Of a stretch of 64,000 nucleotides of DNA, positions 46,292-54,726 are shown piece by piece. The first letter of the stretch is position 1. Every line of letters begins with the position of its first letter. Source of the stretch: Pseudomonas sp. S35 (GTDB taxonomy: Bacteria > Pseudomonadota > Gammaproteobacteria > Pseudomonadales > Pseudomonadaceae); assembly GCF_009866765.1 (NCBI RefSeq), contig NZ_CP019431.1, forward strand, positions 2,170,001 to 2,234,000. The letters run 5' to 3'. The notes under the pieces are model-generated. The model saw only the letters and a program-made list of their open reading frames with translations. It did not search any database and was not told where the DNA came from. A program made the translations under genes and the position numbers.

Positions 46292-47220
46292 AGGTTCATC
46301 AAGCGGGAAGCATTGCCGGAGGTCAGCTTGCGAATGTCTTGATCGCTGTACTCCAGGTCCAGCAGTTGGCCGATCACGTTGCGAAACCCCTCGGCGATGC
46401 TGGGGTTACCTTGCTGGCCGAGATCGGAGCCGAGGATAGTCAGGTCGACAGTACCGGCTTCGATCACTTGCCGCAGGAACTGGTCGTCGTAGAACTTGAA
46501 CTTCGAGCCGGGTACCCACATGCACATCGAGTGCTCCATGAACACACCCTCGTTGGCCAGTTGGCGCATATCGTCCAGCGTGGCGTCCACCACATAGGTC
46601 GGATGGTTGACCAGCAGACGCTCGACCCCGCGCTTGCGGGCCTCTTCAAACAGCGGCCAGATCTCACGGATATTCAGGTGCCCGGCGGACAGCACCACGT
46701 CTTCAGCGGCGATCAGATCGAGGATGGCCTTGACCTCTTCCTTGAGATGGCCGTCGTCGTCAAGCACAGTCAAGGGGATCGGTTGCAGCATGCGTTGGGT
46801 GGTCTGAGGGAATTTCTCGGTAAACTTGGCATCCTGGTGGTGATGGGCAATGTGGTTGGCCGAAGAGAAGGTCGGCATCCACACCAATTGTGCGCCCAGT
46901 TTCAAGCCATGCTCCACGGCGTGGACGTTCAGCCCGCCCACCGCGTTGTTCAGCGGAACACCCGACAGCATGCGCACATTCAGCTCACTGAAGTGTTTGT
47001 TCAGCAGCGTGGTGACGGGGGTGCAGCTGTAATAGTGATCCTTGAGCAGCACGGCTTTGAGTCCGGCTTCGCTGGCTTCGCGCATCGCTTCAATGTGGTC
47101 GCAATAGCGCGGCATGACTGACGGGCCGCTGTGACAATGCAGATCGATAGCACCTCGCATCAGGTCGTCGATGTGCGCCTTGCGCTCTTCGCTGACGGGG
47201 GGGTTGACGATGGCGTTCAT
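46288..47220 (-). CDS. DUF6282 family protein, putative metal-dependent hydrolase
   Basis: This 310-residue protein carries the amidohydrolase-like metal motif AIDLHCHSGPSVMPR near residue 30. Further His-rich segments are ANHIAHHHQDAK near 125, LSAGHLN near 180 and VNHPTYVVDATLDD near 207, with LGSDLGQQGNPS near 270, as in TIM-barrel metal hydrolases. The family has no settled function. The start is 27 bases after the aldolase gene, and its stop overlaps the DHOD-like gene. Together with a PreA-like enzyme it recalls a reduce-then-hydrolyse ring-opening logic like that of pyrimidine breakdown, which is inference. Confidence 0.8.
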   Translation of the reverse strand: MNAIVNPPVSEERKAHIDDLMRGAIDLHCHSGPSVMPRYCDHIEAMREASEAGLKAVLLKDHYYSCTPVTTLLNKHFSELNVRMLSGVPLNNAVGGLNVHAVEHGLKLGAQLVWMPTFSSANHIAHHHQDAKFTEKFPQTTQRMLQPIPLTVLDDDGHLKEEVKAILDLIAAEDVVLSAGHLNIREIWPLFEEARKRGVERLLVNHPTYVVDATLDDMRQLANEGVFMEHSMCMWVPGSKFKFYDDQFLRQVIEAGTVDLTILGSDLGQQGNPSIAEGFRNVIGQLLDLEYSDQDIRKLTSGNASRLMNL

Positions 47221-47247
47221 AAGGTGACCTCTTATTGTTTGGTTGGC

Positions 47248-48015
47248 TCAGCGCACCAAGCCATGGAAATGACGGGCCTGTTGCGACCAGCCGGCGCGTA
47301 GCACCGCCTGGTCCGAGCCCAGAATGAAAAAGCGCAGGCCCTTGGCGCTGTAGCGCGCCAGGTCTTCGCTGCTGGCCACGAAAATCCCGGCGGCCTTGCC
47401 GGCCTGTTGTGCGGCTTCCAATACACGGCTCACGGCGGACTCCACGCGCGGGTCGTCCAGTGAGCTGGCGCCCAGGGAGACCGCCAGGTCCGCACGCCCC
47501 ACCAGCAGACAGTCGATCTGCTCGACCGCAGCGATGGCCGCCAGGTTGTCGAGGGCTTCGCGGTCCTCGATTTGGGCAATGATTGCGTGGCGGCCATCTT
47601 CGGCAGCCATGTGTTCGGCCAGATTGGCACGGCCGTAGCCGCCGGCCCTTGGCGAGTTGGAGAAGCCACGGCTGCCGTGGCGGTAACGCGTCGCCTGCAG
47701 CAATTGGCGCGCCTGGGCGGCATTGACGATGTGCGGCAACACCAGCCCGTCGGCTCCCAGGTCAAGGGCCTGCAGCAAGGTCGCGGGGCGCTCATCGGCG
47801 ACGCGGATCAGTCCGGCGATATCAACGGCGCGGCACGCCAGCAAACCACGGTCCAGGCTGGCCGGATCGAAGGGCGCGTGTTCGGCATCCAGCACCACCG
47901 CATCCAGCCCGCAGTCACCGGCGATCTCGACGACCGCATGGTTGGGGGTCTTGACAAAGGTGCTGATCAACGACTCTCCGGCACGCAACCGTGAAGCGAA
48001 CCCCAGGCGGTTCAT
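47248..48015 (-). CDS. HpcH/HpaI-family aldolase
   Basis: This class II pyruvate aldolase of 255 residues resembles 2-dehydro-3-deoxyglucarate and 4-hydroxy-2-oxoheptanedioate aldolases. The catalytic and metal segments are visible: VVLDAEHAPFD near residue 40, ALDLGADGLVLPHIVNAAQA near 85, AQIEDREALDN near 145 with the metal Glu, and LLVGRADLAVSLG near 170 with the metal Asp. The start overlaps the cupin stop by four bases. It probably releases pyruvate or a related keto acid late in the pathway. The exact aldol substrate is unknown. Confidence 0.9.
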   Translation of the reverse strand: MNRLGFASRLRAGESLISTFVKTPNHAVVEIAGDCGLDAVVLDAEHAPFDPASLDRGLLACRAVDIAGLIRVADERPATLLQALDLGADGLVLPHIVNAAQARQLLQATRYRHGSRGFSNSPRAGGYGRANLAEHMAAEDGRHAIIAQIEDREALDNLAAIAAVEQIDCLLVGRADLAVSLGASSLDDPRVESAVSRVLEAAQQAGKAAGIFVASSEDLARYSAKGLRFFILGSDQAVLRAGWSQQARHFHGLVR

Positions 48016-48407
48016 GCTGGCGACCGCTCGGCTTCGGCGAACTCGGCGGCCTGGTACTCGATCAGGTGTCGATAGTCATCGCGAATCGGTGAGAACACAT
48101 CCAAGTTCATCACCACCTCGTCGCCGACCGGCTCTGCGTAATGAATCACATGCGCCGGAATGCGGATCATGCTGCCCGGGCCGCCTTCGACCACGTCGTC
48201 GCCCAGGTGAAAGCGCACGCGGCCCTGCACGATGATCACCAGCTGTTCGAAGGTATGGCTGTGGGGAAACACGTCCATGCCCGGAGTTAGCCAGTTCATC
48301 ACACACAGGGTGTCATCACCCCGGAAAGCCACGCGCTCGACGCCTTTGCGCACAGTCTCGCGGGGCAGTTCGTTCCAATTGTGAAGCAGGGCTTTGGCAA
48401 GGCTCAT
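48012..48407 (-). CDS. Single-domain cupin protein
   Basis: This 131-residue beta-barrel protein has the two cupin motifs: PHSHTFEQLVIIVQGRVRFH (residues about 47-66) with metal-binding His and Glu, and PAHVIHYAEP (about 83-92). It is the first gene of the minus-strand operon, 190 bases from the divergent aldehyde dehydrogenase. Small cupins in catabolic operons may be isomerases, dioxygenases or binding proteins, and its role here is unknown. A TGTTTCTT half-site lies 15-35 bases upstream of its start. Confidence 0.85.
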   Translation of the reverse strand: MSLAKALLHNWNELPRETVRKGVERVAFRGDDTLCVMNWLTPGMDVFPHSHTFEQLVIIVQGRVRFHLGDDVVEGGPGSMIRIPAHVIHYAEPVGDEVVMNLDVFSPIRDDYRHLIEYQAAEFAEAERSPA

Positions 48408-48543
48408 CGGTCGTTCCTTTGTTTCTTTTGTAGGAATTGTATTTCTTTGTGGGATAAAGCTAGCGCTCGCAATAAGGGATCGTCAAGTAGCTTTTTCGAC
48501 CTTGACAGTGAAGCTGTACAAAACCTAGGATTGAGTCGAATAG

Positions 48544-48558
48544 AGAAACAATGTTTCT
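48544..48558. promoter_or_regulatory. Candidate IclR (KdgR-like) operator
   Basis: AGAAACA-A-TGTTTCT is a perfect 7+1+7 palindrome between the divergent cupin and aldehyde dehydrogenase operons, 40 bases before the latter. It resembles the core of the known KdgR box (GAAACA-N-TGTTTC), and KdgR is an IclR-family protein. The IclR gene at 53114 is the natural candidate to bind. TGTTTCTT half-sites also occur near 48428 and near 53058. Confidence 0.6.
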
Positions 48559-48597
48559 TTCAGTGAAATAAAAACTCATCCTTTGAAGGCCTTCTAC

Positions 48598-50028
48598 ATG
48601 CGCGTTATCGAATCCCTACTGATTGACGGTCAATGGTCCTCGGGGACCCATCCCCATCAGGCTGATGTGTTCAATCCCGCCACGGGTGAACGGATTGCCA
48701 AGTTGAGCCTGGCGTCCACGGCCGATCTGGACCGCGCCCTGGCAGCGGCCCAGCGTGGTTTCCAGGTGTGGCGCAAAACATCCGCCTACGATCGCTCGAA
48801 AATCCTGCGCAAGGCGGCGGATCTGGTGCGTCAGCGCTCGGATGAAATTGCGGCCTTGATCACCTTGGAACAGGGCAAGCCGCTGGCCGAGGCCAAACTG
48901 GAAGCGTTCGGCGCGGGGGACCATATCGACTGGTACGCAGAGGAAGGTCGGCGAGCCTATGGCCGGGTGATTCCACCGCGTGCCCGGGGTGTGCGTCAGA
49001 CGGTGCTGCGCGAACCGGTGGGCCCGGTGGCCGCTTTCAGCCCCTGGAACTTCCCGGTCAGCCAATTGGTACGCAAGATCGCCGGGGCTCTCGCGGCCGG
49101 CTGCTCGATCATTGCCAAGGGCCCGGAAGAAACCCCTTCGTCCTGCATCGAACTGTGCCGTGCCTTCCAGGACGCCGGCGTACCGGAAGGCGTGTTGAAT
49201 CTGGTATTCGGCGTGCCTGCCGAAGTCTCGGATTACCTGATCCGCTCGGACATCATTCGCAAGGTCTCCTTTACCGGCTCCGTGCCCGTGGGGCGCTCAC
49301 TCGGCGCCCTGGCCGGCCAGTACCTCAAGCGCTGTACCCTGGAGTTGGGTGGGCACGCGCCGTTCATTGTGTGTGACGACGTCGATGTCAAAGCGGTTGC
49401 GGCCCTGGGTGCCGGCCTGAAGTTCCGTAACGGCGGGCAGATATGCGCGTCGCCGACCCGCTTCTATGTGCAGGCCTCCATATACGACCAGTTTGTCGAA
49501 GCCTTTTGCCAGGCCGGCGCGGCCATCAAGCAGGGAGATGGCCATGACGCCGCCACGCAACTGGGCCCGCTGGCCAACCCACGCCGGGTGAGCGCGGTGC
49601 AGGCATACGTCGATGACGCTCTGGCCTTGGGCGCTCATCTGGCATTGGGTGGTCGGGAGGTAGGCGGTCCTGGATTCTTCTATCCCGCCACGGTGCTGAC
49701 TGATGTCCCGGAAACCGCACGGGTCATGTGCGAAGAACCCTTTGGCCCAATTGCCTCCATCGTGCGTTTCGACACAGTCGAAGAGGTGATCGAGAAAGCC
49801 AACAGCCTGCCGTTCGGCCTGGCCGCGTTTGCATTCACCCGTTCTATCCAGCGCGCCACCTTGCTGGCGGACGAGTTGGAATCCGGGATGGTCTCCATCA
49901 ACCACTTCGGCCTGGCCGCGCCCGAGACGCCTTTTGGCGGTGTGAAAGACAGCGGATACGGCAGTGAAGGCGGCAGCGAAGGTCTGGACGCTTACTTCAC
50001 CACCAAGTTCGTCAGCCAGATCGGCTGA
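48598..50028 (+). CDS. NAD(P)+-dependent aldehyde dehydrogenase (succinate-semialdehyde type)
   Basis: This 476-residue dehydrogenase resembles GabD and related enzymes. Glu249 (LELGGHAPF) and Cys283 (GGQICASPTRF) are the catalytic pair, and PWNFPVSQLVRKIAGALAAG holds the cofactor-site Asn. AAGG eight bases before ATG 48598 decides the start; a TTG five codons upstream is in frame. It begins the plus-strand unit with the GMC oxidoreductase 28 bases behind. The natural order of action is that the GMC enzyme makes an aldehyde from an alcohol and this enzyme oxidises it to an acid. Confidence 0.92.
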   Translation: MRVIESLLIDGQWSSGTHPHQADVFNPATGERIAKLSLASTADLDRALAAAQRGFQVWRKTSAYDRSKILRKAADLVRQRSDEIAALITLEQGKPLAEAKLEAFGAGDHIDWYAEEGRRAYGRVIPPRARGVRQTVLREPVGPVAAFSPWNFPVSQLVRKIAGALAAGCSIIAKGPEETPSSCIELCRAFQDAGVPEGVLNLVFGVPAEVSDYLIRSDIIRKVSFTGSVPVGRSLGALAGQYLKRCTLELGGHAPFIVCDDVDVKAVAALGAGLKFRNGGQICASPTRFYVQASIYDQFVEAFCQAGAAIKQGDGHDAATQLGPLANPRRVSAVQAYVDDALALGAHLALGGREVGGPGFFYPATVLTDVPETARVMCEEPFGPIASIVRFDTVEEVIEKANSLPFGLAAFAFTRSIQRATLLADELESGMVSINHFGLAAPETPFGGVKDSGYGSEGGSEGLDAYFTTKFVSQIG

Positions 50029-50055
50029 GCCCCCGACGCATCGAGAACAATAACA

Positions 50056-51645
50056 ATGAAAACCGTTGACTACATTGTCGTCGGCGCGGGCTCCGCCGGC
50101 TGTGCGCTGAGCGCACGGCTGGCGAGTGCGGGCAAGCAGGTGCTGCTGCTGGAGGCCGGGCCTGCCGACAATCACCCGTATATCCACATTCCCGGCACCT
50201 TCATCAGGGTCCATGGCACTCGCCGTACCTGGATGTACCACACGGAACCCGAACCCTTCGTCAACCAGCGCCAGGTCTACATCCCCCAGGGACGAACGCT
50301 GGGCGGCGGCAGTTCGGTCAACGCGATGATCTATATTCGTGGCCAGGCTCAGGACTATGACCATTGGGAGGCCAGCGGCTGCCCGGGTTGGAGCTGGCAG
50401 GACGTGCTGCCGGTGTTTCGCCGTTGCGAATCCAACGCCCGGTTGGGGGGGGAACTGCACGGTCAGCAGGGCCCGCTCAACGTCAGCGACCCCCGTCACC
50501 ATCACGCCTTGAGCCGTGCTTTCGTAAAGGCGGCCGTCGAGGCGGGGGTGCCGGCCACCGATGATTTCAACGGCGCACGCCAAGAGGGCGCAGGGTTCTA
50601 TCAGACCACTACATCCCACGGTCGGCGCGCCAGTTCGGCGGTGAGCTACCTGCGGCCGCTGCGTAACGACCCGAACCTGAACGTGCTCACCGATACACAC
50701 GTCACCGAGTTGCTGTTCGACGGTGCGCGCGTTATCGGCGTGCAAGCCGCCGGTCGCGACGGCGTGGCGCGCAGATTCACCGCGCGTGCCGAGGTGATCG
50801 TCAGCGCCGGCGCGATTGCTTCGCCCAAGCTGCTGATGCTGTCCGGCATCGGGCCACGGTGTCACCTGGACGAGATGGGCATTGTCACCCGCGTCGATGC
50901 TTCGGGTGTCGGCGAGAATTTCCAGGACCATCTCAGTGCTTCGGTCTACGCCCAGACACGCAAACCGGTGAGCCTGTTGGGTCATGATCGCGGCCTGCAC
51001 GCATTGGGGCATGGCCTGAAATACCTGGCCAATCGCAGCGGCCTGCTGAGCTCCAACGTGGTGGAAAGCGGTGCCTTTGTCGACGCCACCGGCTGCGGTC
51101 GGCCCGACGTGCAGTTCCATGTGGTGCCGGCGCTGGTCGGCGACATCGATCGCTTGCCGCCCAGCGGTCACGGGATTTCGATCAACCCTTGTGTCTTGCG
51201 CCCGTGTTCCCGTGGCCAGTTGCGTCTCAAAAGCGCCGACCCGATGCAGGAGGTGTCGCTCAAAGCCAACTACCTGAGTGACGAATACGACCTGCGCACC
51301 CTGGTCGCCGGGGTGAAGTTCGCGCGGCGAATCCTGCGGGCCCCGGCACTGGCCAGTGTGGTTCACACCATGTTGCTGCTACCGGACCACGACGATGTGC
51401 CTGACGAGGTCCTGGAGGACTACGTACGCAGTGTGGCCAAGACGGTGTTTCACCCGGCGGGCACCTGTCGCATGGGCACCGACGCCGCCGCCGTGGTCGG
51501 GCCGGACCTGCGGGTTCACGGCGTGCAAGGGTTGCGGGTGGCCGACGCATCCATCATGCCAACCATCGTCAGTGGCAACACCAATGCGCCGAGCATCATG
51601 ATCGGTGAGCGTTGTGCCGACTTCATCCTGGGGAGTGCCGCCTGA
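50056..51645 (+). CDS. GMC-family FAD alcohol/choline-type oxidoreductase
   Basis: This 529-residue flavoenzyme oxidises a primary alcohol to an aldehyde. The FAD motif VVGAGSAGCALSARLAS lies at residues 8-24 and GMC signature 1 in GRTLGGGSSVNAMIYIRG near 83. Signature 2 is GAIASPKLLMLSGIG near 255, and the catalytic His is in VFHPAGTCRMG near 475. Length and motifs resemble choline dehydrogenase and long-chain or aromatic alcohol dehydrogenases. It sits between the aldehyde dehydrogenase and an MFS transporter gene. Choline is unlikely because no betaine genes are present; the substrate is otherwise open. Confidence 0.92.
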   Translation: MKTVDYIVVGAGSAGCALSARLASAGKQVLLLEAGPADNHPYIHIPGTFIRVHGTRRTWMYHTEPEPFVNQRQVYIPQGRTLGGGSSVNAMIYIRGQAQDYDHWEASGCPGWSWQDVLPVFRRCESNARLGGELHGQQGPLNVSDPRHHHALSRAFVKAAVEAGVPATDDFNGARQEGAGFYQTTTSHGRRASSAVSYLRPLRNDPNLNVLTDTHVTELLFDGARVIGVQAAGRDGVARRFTARAEVIVSAGAIASPKLLMLSGIGPRCHLDEMGIVTRVDASGVGENFQDHLSASVYAQTRKPVSLLGHDRGLHALGHGLKYLANRSGLLSSNVVESGAFVDATGCGRPDVQFHVVPALVGDIDRLPPSGHGISINPCVLRPCSRGQLRLKSADPMQEVSLKANYLSDEYDLRTLVAGVKFARRILRAPALASVVHTMLLLPDHDDVPDEVLEDYVRSVAKTVFHPAGTCRMGTDAAAVVGPDLRVHGVQGLRVADASIMPTIVSGNTNAPSIMIGERCADFILGSAA

Positions 51646-51699
51646 GCCGTTGAGCCCCACTTTTTTCCTCGCCGATACAACAATTACAAGAGTACAGCG

Positions 51700-53039
51700 A
51701 TGAACCTCATATCCCGGAACACCTTCAACAGTGCGCAGGATTGCGCGCTCTACAATCGGATCGCCTGGCGCATCCTGCCGTTTCTGTTCGTGTTGTACTT
51801 GGTCGCCTTCCTGGACCGGGTCAATGTCGGTTTCGCCAAGCTGCAGATGGCCGCCGACATCGGCCTGAGCGACATGGCCTTCGGCTTTGGCGCCGGTGTT
51901 TTTTTATCGGCTACTGCCTGTGCGAGATCCCCAGCAACATGGTGTTGCAGCGCGTGGGTGCGCGGTTCTGGATCACCCGCATCATGATCACCTGGGGGCT
52001 ATTGTCGATCGCGATGCTGTTCGTCAAAACCCCGAACGCCTTCTATGTGTTGCGCTTTCTGCTGGGCATGGCGGAAGCCGGGTTTTATCCCGGTGTCGTG
52101 CTGTACATGACCTACTGGTTTCCATCCTATGCCCGTTCCCAAGGCATGGCCTGGTTCAACCTGGGCATCGCCATGGCGGGGGTATTGGGCAGCCCGCTGT
52201 CCGGCTGGATCATGCAGACCTTCGCCGGTTACGGCGGCATGGCCGGCTGGCAGTGGCTGTTCCTGCTCGAAGGGCTACCTGCCGTTTTGCTCGGCATTGC
52301 CGTGTATTTCTACCTGGATGACCGGCCTGGCAACGTGCGCTGGTTGACCCCGGAGCAGAATGCCCGGGTGGTGCAGCAATTGGCGGCGCAACGTCAGGCG
52401 CAGGAGGCGGCCGGAGCCAGCCATAACTTCCGGGCAGCCTTTGTGAACAAGAGCTTGTGGTGCCTGATCTACGTCAATTTCGCGTTGCTGTGCGGTACCT
52501 ATGGCGTTTCGTTCTGGTTGCCGCAGATTGTTCAGGGGCTGGGCGTCAAGGGCCTGTTCCATACCGGCCTAATCGCGGCAATCCCGTTCGCGGTGGCGTC
52601 GGTGGCGATGGTGCTGGTCAGCCGGCATTCGGATAAGACCCGCGAACGGCGCTGGCATGGCACTTTGTGCAACCTGGCCTCTGCGCAGGGGCTGGCAATC
52701 GCGGCGTACTTCCATGACCAGCCGGTCTTGTCGCTGGCGGGCCTGAGCCTGGCGATGTCCGGCGGTCTGGCCGGGTTCTGTGTGCTGTGGGCGCTGCCTG
52801 GGGTGTTGCTTACGGGTACGGCGGCAGCAGCCGGTATTGCGCTGATCGCCACCGTCGGCAACCTCGGCGGCTACGCCAGCCCCTTTATGCTGGGTTGGGT
52901 CAAACAGAGCAGCGGGCACTTGGAATATGGCCTGTATGTACTGGCGGCCATGACGTTGCTCGGCGCGTTCGTGATGTTTCGCGTCAAACTCCCTTCGGCG
53001 CGTGTTTCCTCGGCGGTGGGCGAAGCGTCCGTCATTTGA
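51700..53039 (+). pseudogene. MFS transporter (anion:cation symporter type) with a single frameshift
   Basis: The gene begins at ATG 51700 and reads as an ACS-family MFS transporter (LYNRIAWRILPFLFVLYLVA, FLDRVNVGFAKLQMAADIGL). At a run of seven T (51899-51905) the frame is lost. It continues in another frame with FFIGYCLCEIPSNMVLQRVG and then a full-length transporter to 53039. Eight T would restore GVFFIGYCLCEIPSN, so one base is missing. The repaired protein would have about 446 residues and 12 helices. Everything else is undamaged, so recent mutation, slippage-type switching or a sequencing error are all possible. It should import the substrate of the GMC and aldehyde dehydrogenase pair. 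Confidence 0.88.
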
Positions 53040-53113
53040 TATCGCAGACCAACACAACTGTTTCTTCAAGCGATACAATCGGGGCTTTCCCAGCTATCGC
53101 TTGAGGTGACCTC

Positions 53114-53914
53114 ATGGTACAGGATGACGAAAAGCCCAGCACCGGCCCGGTACTGCTGGAATCAGTGGAAATGGTCTTCCGCCTGCTTGATGAGCTGACG
53201 GCTGCGCGCCGTCCGCTGGGGGTGACCGAACTCGCTCATCAACTGCAAACCGCCAAGCCGAGGACCTATCGGCACCTGGCTTCGATGCGTCAGCTCGGCA
53301 TTCTCGAACAAGACCCTGTCAGCGAAAAATACCTGCTCGGTGCTCGCCTGGTGGCCTACGGCGAGGCCGCTGGCGAGCAGTTCGACTTGCGCGCCATCGC
53401 CGACCCTTACCTCACCCGTATCCGCGATGCCACCGGGCAGACCGCGTTGCTGGCGGTCGCGACCCATGACACGGCGCTGGTGGTGTCGTGCGTCGAATCC
53501 AAGGCCAATGTGTGCATTTCGGTGAAGCCGGGTAACCGCGTGCTGCCGTACTGTTCTGCCCAGGGGCGAACGGTGCTGGCGTTTGCGGACGCGGCCAGCC
53601 AGCAGCGGGTGCTGCGGCGCAAGATGCCGCGCCTGACCGAGCGGACCTTACATGACCCTGATGAATTGGTGCAGCGCCTGGAGTTGATTCGTCAGCGCCT
53701 GTATGACGACGCTGATGGTGAAGTGACCCTCGGCATCAATGCGCTGTGCTGCCCGATCTTTCGCGAGAACGACCTGATTGTCGGGACCATCGGCATTGTT
53801 GGCCCGAGTGCGGCGATCCCGTCGCCGCCGCCGGCCGCCATGCTGCGCGAGTTGCAGTCGGCTGCGGCTGAAATCAGCGAGCGACTGCACGCGGGTACCT
53901 ACCGGCGTCTGTAG
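53114..53914 (+). CDS. IclR-family transcriptional regulator
   Basis: This 266-residue IclR protein has an N-terminal winged helix at about residues 15-75 (VEMVFRLLDELTAARRPLGV, then TELAHQLQTAKPRTYRHLAS). The effector-binding domain follows, with PYCSAQGRTVLAFAD and GINALCCPIF. GAGG seven bases upstream supports ATG 53114. It follows the MFS gene by 74 bases on the same strand. It is the likely regulator of the two divergent units between 45.2 and 53.0 kb, and a KdgR-like palindrome lies in their shared promoter region. The converging ABC transporter operon ends only eight bases after its stop. Confidence 0.93.
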   Translation: MVQDDEKPSTGPVLLESVEMVFRLLDELTAARRPLGVTELAHQLQTAKPRTYRHLASMRQLGILEQDPVSEKYLLGARLVAYGEAAGEQFDLRAIADPYLTRIRDATGQTALLAVATHDTALVVSCVESKANVCISVKPGNRVLPYCSAQGRTVLAFADAASQQRVLRRKMPRLTERTLHDPDELVQRLELIRQRLYDDADGEVTLGINALCCPIFRENDLIVGTIGIVGPSAAIPSPPPAAMLRELQSAAAEISERLHAGTYRRL

Positions 53915-53922
53915 CCCCGGGC

Positions 53923-54726
53923 TCAGGAGCGGCGGGTCACCGAGCGCGACAACAGCAGCAACAGCGTGGCGAACAGCACCATGATGGTGGCGGCCGACAG
54001 CAGCACCGGGCTCAGCGCTTCACGGGCGGTGGTGAACATTTCGCGGGGCAGGGTGCGTTGATCGGGGCCGGCCAGAAACAGCGTCACCACCACTTCATCC
54101 AGTGAGGTGGCGAACGCGAACAAGCCGCCCGACACCAGCCCTGGCGAGATCAGTGGCAGGGTGACCTTGCGTAACGTCATCCACGGCGTTGCGCCCATGC
54201 TCGCGGCAGCCCATAACAAGCGCTGGTTGAGCCCGCCCAATGCCGAGCCGACGTTCACCACCACAAAGGGTACGGCCAGCGTGGTGTGCGCCAGGATCAG
54301 GCCAAGGTAGGTGCGGGTGAGGCCGGCGTTGGAAAACACGAAGTACATGCCCACGCCGACGATCACCGCCGGCACGATCATCGGCGCGATCAGCAGCACC
54401 TCGATCACGCGCTTGCCCGGCATCGCCGGATGGCGCAGCCCCAATGCCGCCAGCCCGCCGAGCACCACTGCCAGCACCGTGCTGGCGAGGGCAATGGCAA
54501 AACTGTTGAACAGTGCCCCCAGCCATTGCCTGGAAGAAAAGAAGTCCTCGTACCAGTGCAGGGTGAACTGCCCCAGCGGCAATGACATGTAGCGGTTGTC
54601 GCTGAATGACAGGGGCAGCACGATCAGGATCGGCAGCAGCAAAAAAGCCAGGACCACCCAGCCGCTCAACGACAGGCCCAGGTTGCCGAACCAGGCGACC
54701 GGCCCGCTGTTTGGATTACGAACCAT
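53923..54726 (-). CDS. ABC transporter permease, PotC type
   Basis: This 267-residue inner-membrane permease has six predicted helices. The signature loop for the ATPase is AAASMGATPWMTLRKVTLPL, near residue 170. The N-terminal LGLSLSGWVVLAFLLLPILI is the first helix. Its ATG overlaps the stop of the other permease gene (TGATG). It is the last gene of the operon aminotransferase-ATPase-binding protein-permease-permease. The transporter type is that of polyamine and opine-like importers. The frame is open far upstream of 54726, but that part overlaps the PotB-type gene and is not coding. Confidence 0.93.
   Translation of the reverse strand: MVRNPNSGPVAWFGNLGLSLSGWVVLAFLLLPILIVLPLSFSDNRYMSLPLGQFTLHWYEDFFSSRQWLGALFNSFAIALASTVLAVVLGGLAALGLRHPAMPGKRVIEVLLIAPMIVPAVIVGVGMYFVFSNAGLTRTYLGLILAHTTLAVPFVVVNVGSALGGLNQRLLWAAASMGATPWMTLRKVTLPLISPGLVSGGLFAFATSLDEVVVTLFLAGPDQRTLPREMFTTAREALSPVLLSAATIMVLFATLLLLLSRSVTRRS

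Noticed and set aside
49297..51366. 689-codon open frame on the minus strand under the ALDH and GMC genes
   Set aside because: The plus-strand frames carry full catalytic motifs of two enzymes. The antisense frame is a codon-usage shadow.
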